Shown one piece after another: positions 59,634 to 64,000 of a DNA stretch of 64,000 nt. The stretch's first letter is position 1; each line of letters opens with the position of its first letter. Made by a program: the position numbers and the translations under genes. Under the pieces are notes generated by a model. It was given only the letters and a program-made list of their open reading frames with translations. It was not told the origin of the DNA and ran no database searches. This stretch comes from Streptomyces endophytica (GTDB taxonomy: Bacteria; Actinomycetota; Actinomycetes; Streptomycetales; Streptomycetaceae): assembly GCF_026153355.1 (NCBI RefSeq), contig NZ_CP110636.1, positions 6,014,001 to 6,078,000 of the forward strand. Direction: 5' to 3'.

Positions 59634-60896
59634 CTACCGGCTCCGTGGGCCCCGATCCCAATCCCGATCCCGATCCCGATCCCGACCCCGCTCCCGCTCC
59701 CGATCCCGCTTCCGTCCCGCCGCGCCCAGGCCGTACACCCGGCGGGCGTTGTCCGCGGCGAGCAGGGCGCCCACCCGGTGGGCGTCGTCCACCGACCAGG
59801 CGCCGCTCGCCGTCCAGCCGCCGAGCACGTCGGTCAGTGCGGTGCGGAACAGTGCGCTGCCCACGACGTAGAGCTCGGGCAGGCCGTAGGCGTCGGTGGA
59901 GAAGAGCAGTTTGCCGAAGGGGCGAGTTCGAGGAATTCGGCGAGGACGGTGGTGGCGCGGGGGCCGGTGTGGGTGAGGGTGAGGCCGACGTCGGCGTAGA
60001 CGTGGGGGAAGACGCTCGCCAGGTAGGCGGCCTGCCGGTGGTACGGGTAGCAGTGCAGGAGGACGAGGTCGGTGCCGGTGCCGGCGGTGGCGCGGACGAG
60101 GTCGGTGAGCAGGGCCGGGTCGGCGTGGTCGAGCCGGAGGTCGGGGTCGCCGAAGCCGGTGTGGATCTGCAGCGGGCGGCCGGTGGCGATGGCCAGGGCG
60201 ACGAGGTGGCGGATGAGGACCGGGTCGGTGAGGCGGCCCGCGCCGGCGGCCAGCCAGGCACGGGCGGCCGTGTGCACCGCGCCGGCCGGGGGCGGTTCGG
60301 GGGCGAGCGCGAGTCCGTGGCGGTAGGCGGCGACGGTCTTGAAGGCGACGGCGGTACGGGCCGCCTCCTGGACGGCGCGGGCCAGGGCGTCGGTGAACTC
60401 CTCGGGGTCGGCGGCCGCGCCCCGTCCCCACTCCTGTCACCGCCCCCTCGGCGGCCGCGGCGGCGGTGCGTTCGGCGAGGGCTTCCAGCCGTACGACCTC
60501 GTGGCCGGTGCCGCCGCCGGCCGCGGCCGTCTCGTCCGGGCCGGTCAGGTCGCCGGGCAGGCCGGTGTCGACGAGGTAGGCGCCGATGCCGGTGGCGCCG
60601 AGCAGCCGCCGACGGGCTTCGTCGGGGCCCAGTTCGCGGCGGCGGGCGAGGTAGCGCTCGGGCGGGCAGTGGGCGGGCAGGTCGAGCAGGGGCGGGCACC
60701 AACGGCGGACCGCGAAGCCGGTCTGGGTGTCGAAGTGGGTGGTGCCCGCCGCGGGCGGCCGGTCCGATTCGGTGAGGTACGAGGCGAACGTCGCGGCGTC
60801 GGGTTCGTGGCGGAGCACGCCGTGGCAGTGGTGGTCCACCAGCGGCGGCAGGACGTCGTCGAAGCGGGGGCCGCTCCCCGGGGCGGGCGCGGGCAT
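59634..60896 (-). pseudogene. Amidohydrolase (PF04909-like), two frame breaks; FluG-type partner of the adjacent glutamine synthetase
   Basis: Corrected, this is a 420-aa TIM-barrel metal-dependent amidohydrolase. Metal ligands: LVDHHCHGVLRH near the start (HxH), QIHTGFGD, LLHCYPYH and LFSTDAYG, the usual order. The reading frame breaks twice. At 60420-60423 one extra G shifts VGTG into arginine-rich nonsense; removing it gives GAAADPEEFTDALARAV. At 59919-59922 one C is missing between LELAP and FGKLLFSTD. Together they restore the full domain. The ATG at 60896 overlaps the glutamine synthetase-like stop (TGATG), so the two are coupled. Fungal FluG fuses the same two domains. The C-terminus is extended by a repeat-encoded RD-rich tail. 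Likely miscalled bases. Confidence 0.84.
59651..59710. repeat. Hexanucleotide microsatellite at the 3' end of the amidohydrolase gene
   Basis: Ten units of CCCGAT-type hexamer (CCCGAT, CCCAAT, CCCGAC, CCCGCT variants). Read on the minus strand it encodes an Arg/Asp/Glu-rich tail of the RDRERERGRDRD type on the amidohydrolase. Confidence 0.85.
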
Positions 60897-62296
60897 CACC
60901 AGCGCCAGCGGGTGGCGGCGGCGATCTCCTCGTCGGTGTTCTCGGCGAACTGCGCCTCCTCGGCGCGCCGGACGGCGAGGACGGCGCCGTGCAGGACCTT
61001 GCCCAGGGCCTCGTAGAGCGGTGCGGACTTCTCCAGCCGGTCGGTGGCCTCGGTGAGGGTGGCGGGGAGGCGGACGATGCCGCGCCGGGCGCGTTCGCGG
61101 ACGCCGAGGACGCCGGGGTCGCCGCTCTGCGGCTCCGGGAGGCCGGCCCGTACGTCGATGCCGTGCAGTCCGGCGGCGAGCACCGCGCCCACCGCGAGGT
61201 AGGGGTTGGCGGCGGCGTCGAAGGTCTTGACCTCGGCGTGGCCGCCGTCGGGATCGTCGGGCGCGCCGGTGATGAGCCGCAGGGCGGCCTCGCGGTTCTC
61301 GACGCCCCAGCACTGGTAGACGCCGGCCCAGCGGGAGGGCTGGAGCCGGAGGTAGCTGGCGGGGGACGGGCAGCCGATGGCGAGCAGGGCGGGCAGGGTG
61401 CCGAGGACGCCGGCGAGGAAGGCCTCGGCGTCCGGGGCGAGGCCGTGTGCGGCGTCGGGGGTGCGGTGCAGGCTGCGGCCGTCGCGGTAGAGGCCGAGGT
61501 GGAGGTGGCAGCCGTTGCCGACCTGGCCGGCGACGAACGCGGGGGCGAAGGAGGCGCGCAGGCCGTGCCGGGCGGAGACCGCGCGGATGGTCTCGCGGAC
61601 CAGGACGACGTCGTCGGCGGCGCGCACCGGGTCGGCGGGTGCGGTGGTCAGTTCGAACTGGCCGGGTGCGTATTCGGGGTGGAGCTGGAGGACGTCGACG
61701 CCCTGGACGGTCAGCGCCTCGGTGACGTCGCGGAGGTAGTCGGAGAGTTCGACGACGCGGGTCATGCCGTAGGCGGGGCCGGCGCAGGGGTAGTCGAGGG
61801 GGGCGGCGGTGTCGGTGGTGCCGGGGTGGTGGCTTTCTGGGGCGCGGGTGACCACCCATTCGGTTTCGAAGCCCATCCGCACGTCGAGGCCGGCGGCGGT
61901 GGCGCGTTCGGTCATCCGCCGGGCGAACTGCCGCTGGCAGGCCGGGTGCGGCCGGCCGAGCTGGTCGTAGCGGTCGGCCGGGGCCCAGGCCCAGCCGGGC
62001 TGGGCGGCGAGGACGGTGACGCGGTCCAGGTCGGGGAAGAGCCGGAGGTCGCCGTCGGGTCCGCCGAGGTGGTCGGATTCGGTGATGGTGTCGTCGGAGG
62101 TGAAGACGTCGAAGACCGGTGACATGCCGACGCCGCGGGCGGCGGTGTCCGCGAGCCGCTGCGCCGGTACGGTCTTGACGCGGGCGATGCCCGCGTTGTC
62201 CACCCAGGTCAGCGCGATGTTGCGGACGCCTTCGGCCTCCAGGCGTGCCGTCAACTGCCGGGCTTCCTCGCGCTGTTGTGCAGCCCGCGATGTCAT
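60896..62296 (-). CDS. Glutamine synthetase-like ligase (GS type I fold, probably gamma-glutamyl-amine/amide synthesis)
   Basis: A 466-aa member of the glutamine synthetase superfamily. It has the N-terminal beta-grasp (NIALTWVDNAGIARVKTVPA), then GFETEW (metal Glu), LHPEYAPGQFELT, NGCHLHLGLYRDG and SYLRLQPSRWAGVYQCWGVENREAALR, i.e. the active-site metal, ATP and glutamate positions. It lacks the tight match expected for the housekeeping GlnA and resembles the GlnA-like proteins of streptomycetes that glutamylate polyamines or ethanolamine. Coupled to an amidohydrolase that could reverse or continue the reaction. Start ATG 62296 follows GAGGACGG. The substrate is inferred, not shown. Confidence 0.88.
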   Translation of the reverse strand: MTSRAAQQREEARQLTARLEAEGVRNIALTWVDNAGIARVKTVPAQRLADTAARGVGMSPVFDVFTSDDTITESDHLGGPDGDLRLFPDLDRVTVLAAQPGWAWAPADRYDQLGRPHPACQRQFARRMTERATAAGLDVRMGFETEWVVTRAPESHHPGTTDTAAPLDYPCAGPAYGMTRVVELSDYLRDVTEALTVQGVDVLQLHPEYAPGQFELTTAPADPVRAADDVVLVRETIRAVSARHGLRASFAPAFVAGQVGNGCHLHLGLYRDGRSLHRTPDAAHGLAPDAEAFLAGVLGTLPALLAIGCPSPASYLRLQPSRWAGVYQCWGVENREAALRLITGAPDDPDGGHAEVKTFDAAANPYLAVGAVLAAGLHGIDVRAGLPEPQSGDPGVLGVRERARRGIVRLPATLTEATDRLEKSAPLYEALGKVLHGAVLAVRRAEEAQFAENTDEEIAAATRWRW

Positions 62297-62404
62297 AGAG
62301 CCGTCCTCACTCGACCGTGCCGATCGCTCGGCGACCGTTTCCCCGTCGGTTGACCGGGGCGGCCGGACGCTCCCCGGCTCACGCCGGAAGGGGCCCCGTC
62401 CCGG

Positions 62405-64000
62405 TCAGGGGCAGTTGAACTCGCACCATACGCACTTTCCGCCGCCGCGCGGTTCCACACCCCAGACATCGGCCAGCCGGTCCACGAGGAGCAGGCCGCG
62501 GCCGGAGACGCCGGCCTCGCCCGGTTCGCGGCGTCGGGGCAGGCTGCTGGACGTGTCCTCGACCTCCAGGCGCAGTCGGCGTCCGACGCTGTGCGGCATC
62601 CGGATGTTGACGACGGCCTCGCCGTCGGTGTGCAGCAGGGCGTTGGTGATCAGTTCGTCGGCGACCAGCTCGATCTCCTCGGCGCGTTCGGCCGCTCCCC
62701 AGGCACGGACCGCGGACCGGATCATGTGCCGGGCGGCGGACAGGCCGTCGGGGTCGGCGGGGGCGATGTGCTGCCGGAACCGTCCGACGGTGTCGTGTTC
62801 GGGGGCGCCGAGCCGGCGCAGCAGGAGCAGCGCCATGTCGTCCTCGTTGGTCCGTTCGCCGGCCGATTCGCAGAGGTGGTCGGCGAGTTGCTGGACGTCC
62901 TGCGGGCCGTCGCGGATCTCCCGGGCGAGGTGGCGCATGCCGTCGTCGAGGTCGGTGCCGGGCTGTTCGACGATGCCGTCGGTGCACAGGACGAGGGTGT
63001 CGCCGGCGGCGAGCTGGACGGTGGTGACGGGGTAGTCCAGGCGCCGGAATTCGGAGGAGATGCCGAGCGGCAGTCCGCCGGGCACCGGCAGCAGGCGGCA
63101 CATGCCCTCGGCGTGCCGCAGCAGGGGGTCGAGGTGGCCGGCGCGGACGATCCTGGCGGCGCCGGTGCTGAGGTCGGCGTCGACGTAGGTGCAGGTGGCG
63201 AAGCGGTCGGTGTCGAGTTCGTTGAGGAAGGCGGAGGCGCGGCCCATGACGGTGGCGGGGGCGTGCCCTTCGGCGGCGTAGGCGCGCAGCACGATCCGCA
63301 GCTGGCCCATGAGGGCGGCGGCCTGGGTGTCGTGGCCCTGGACGTCGCCGATGACGGCGGCGACCCGGCCGTTGGGCAGCGGGATCACGTCGTACCAGTC
63401 GCCGCCGATGTCCCGGCCCATCCGGGCGGAGCGGTAGCGGACGGCGATCTGGGCGTCGGGCACGCCGGGGATCCGGCGCGGCAGCATGGCCTGCTGGAGG
63501 CCGGCGGCGAGGTCGTGTTCCTGGTCGTAGAGCATGGCGCGGGCCAGGCTCTGCGCGATGCTGCTGCCGAGGGCGACCAGGACGTTGCGTTCCTGGTCGC
63601 GGAAGTCGCTCTCGCGCTCGAAGAACAGGCCGATGACGCCGATGGGGCGGCCCTGGGCGATCAGCGGGAGGTAGGCGGCGGAGTTGACGTCGAGGGGTTC
63701 GATGGCGGGCCAGAGCCGGGGGTAGGCGCGTTTGAACTCGTCGCGGCTGCGGACGTAGCGCGGGTTGAGGGTGCGTACGACCTCGCTCATCGGGAATTCG
63801 TCGCCGACCCGGGTGTATTCGAGGTCGGGGACGTAGCTGCCCGCCTTGCCCTCGGAGACCAGCCGGATCCGGCCGGCCTCGACGAGGCCGAGGATGATGT
63901 TCTCCGCGCCGAGCCGGCTGAGTCCCTCTTCGCCGGCGAGGACGGCGATGACCTCGCCGACGGTCCGGGCGTGGGCCAGGGCGGCGGTGGTGCGTTCGAC
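62405..64000 (-). CDS. GAF-SpoIIE phosphatase-HATPase regulator (partial, runs off the window)
   Basis: The C-terminal 531 codons of a second PP2C-type phosphatase; the frame stays open to base 64000, so its start lies outside. A GAF domain covers the first 180 residues visible (LGLVEAGRIRLVSEGKAGSYVPD, AAYLPLIAQGRPIGVIGLFF). SpoIIE follows with GRDIGGDWYDVIPLPNG, IGDVQGHDTQAAALMGQL, LCTDGIVEQPG and NEDDMALLLLRR, then an anti-sigma HATPase (ELITNALLHTDG, SGRGLLLVDRLADVWG). It is closely related to the gene at 44-46 kb over all three domains. It probably resets anti-sigma/anti-anti-sigma switches in response to a GAF signal. It is 108 bp upstream of the glutamine synthetase-like gene, same strand. 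Confidence 0.9.
   Translation of the reverse strand, partial: VERTTAALAHARTVGEVIAVLAGEEGLSRLGAENIILGLVEAGRIRLVSEGKAGSYVPDLEYTRVGDEFPMSEVVRTLNPRYVRSRDEFKRAYPRLWPAIEPLDVNSAAYLPLIAQGRPIGVIGLFFERESDFRDQERNVLVALGSSIAQSLARAMLYDQEHDLAAGLQQAMLPRRIPGVPDAQIAVRYRSARMGRDIGGDWYDVIPLPNGRVAAVIGDVQGHDTQAAALMGQLRIVLRAYAAEGHAPATVMGRASAFLNELDTDRFATCTYVDADLSTGAARIVRAGHLDPLLRHAEGMCRLLPVPGGLPLGISSEFRRLDYPVTTVQLAAGDTLVLCTDGIVEQPGTDLDDGMRHLAREIRDGPQDVQQLADHLCESAGERTNEDDMALLLLRRLGAPEHDTVGRFRQHIAPADPDGLSAARHMIRSAVRAWGAAERAEEIELVADELITNALLHTDGEAVVNIRMPHSVGRRLRLEVEDTSSSLPRRREPGEAGVSGRGLLLVDRLADVWGVEPRGGGKCVWCEFNCP

Overview
The window is 64 kb of very GC-rich actinomycete chromosome. The gene content points to Streptomyces or a close relative: SpoIIE-type phosphatases, ROK, PaaX and PAS-LuxR regulators, many secreted glycosidases, a dodecin, an EF-hand protein and abundant GTG starts with GGAGG-type ribosome binding sites. 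I see no rRNA, tRNA, CRISPR array, insertion sequence or prophage. The content is mostly accessory metabolism and secretion rather than core housekeeping.

Layout. 0-2.7 kb: a secreted trypsin-like protease, a secreted PI-PLC-like phospholipase and a DUF2165 membrane protein. 2.7-8.1 kb: an FAD monooxygenase and a self-sufficient CYP102 (P450-BM3 type) gene, with a divergent PAS-LuxR regulator. 8.1-17.4 kb: universal stress protein, dodecin, APC permease, two proteins of unknown function, GH92 mannosidase, EF-hand protein and a UvrA paralogue. 17.4-20.5 kb: ferredoxin reductase and ferredoxin, beside the relic of their P450 partner, then a CapA-like lipoprotein. 20.5-21.2 kb: a long inverted-repeat element whose second copy lies at 47.9-48.5 kb. 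21.2-31.7 kb: alpha/beta hydrolase, a nuclease-TerD fusion, an AMP-forming ligase, a GH29 fucosidase with PA14, a lipase maturation factor and a TPR protein. 31.9-43.7 kb: lactonase, amino acid permease, orphan histidine kinase, a PaaX/acyl-CoA dehydrogenase/enoyl-CoA hydratase block, DUF1990, a phosphatase and a GH30 glycosidase. 44-47.8 kb: SpoIIE-type phosphatase and aldehyde dehydrogenase. 48.5-57.3 kb: a translationally coupled oligopeptide ABC transporter with divergent ROK regulator and M81 peptidase. 57.3-64 kb: a 26-bp tandem array, an MFS transporter, a glutamine synthetase-like plus amidohydrolase pair (FluG-like, split), and a second SpoIIE-type phosphatase running off the end.

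How the genes work together. Several secreted hydrolases (GH92, GH29-PA14, GH30, PI-PLC, protease) suggest feeding on mannosylated or fucosylated glycans, glycolipids and proteins. The Dpp-like importer and M81 peptidase would take up and cleave peptides or peptide-like compounds. The PaaX block and the AMP-ligase handle acyl-CoA chemistry. The two redox loci are one CYP102 fusion and one three-component P450 system that has lost its P450.

Two sequence-level patterns matter for any reader. First, six reading-frame breaks (in CYP102 twice, SpoIIE, M81, and amidohydrolase twice) plus one in the PI-PLC signal region all sit in short G/C homopolymers and are each healed by one base, so homopolymer miscalls in the assembly are the leading explanation. 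Second, the two copies of a roughly 0.5-0.6 kb non-coding inverted-repeat element, built of 58-bp units around a conserved core, are the most novel-looking structure here.
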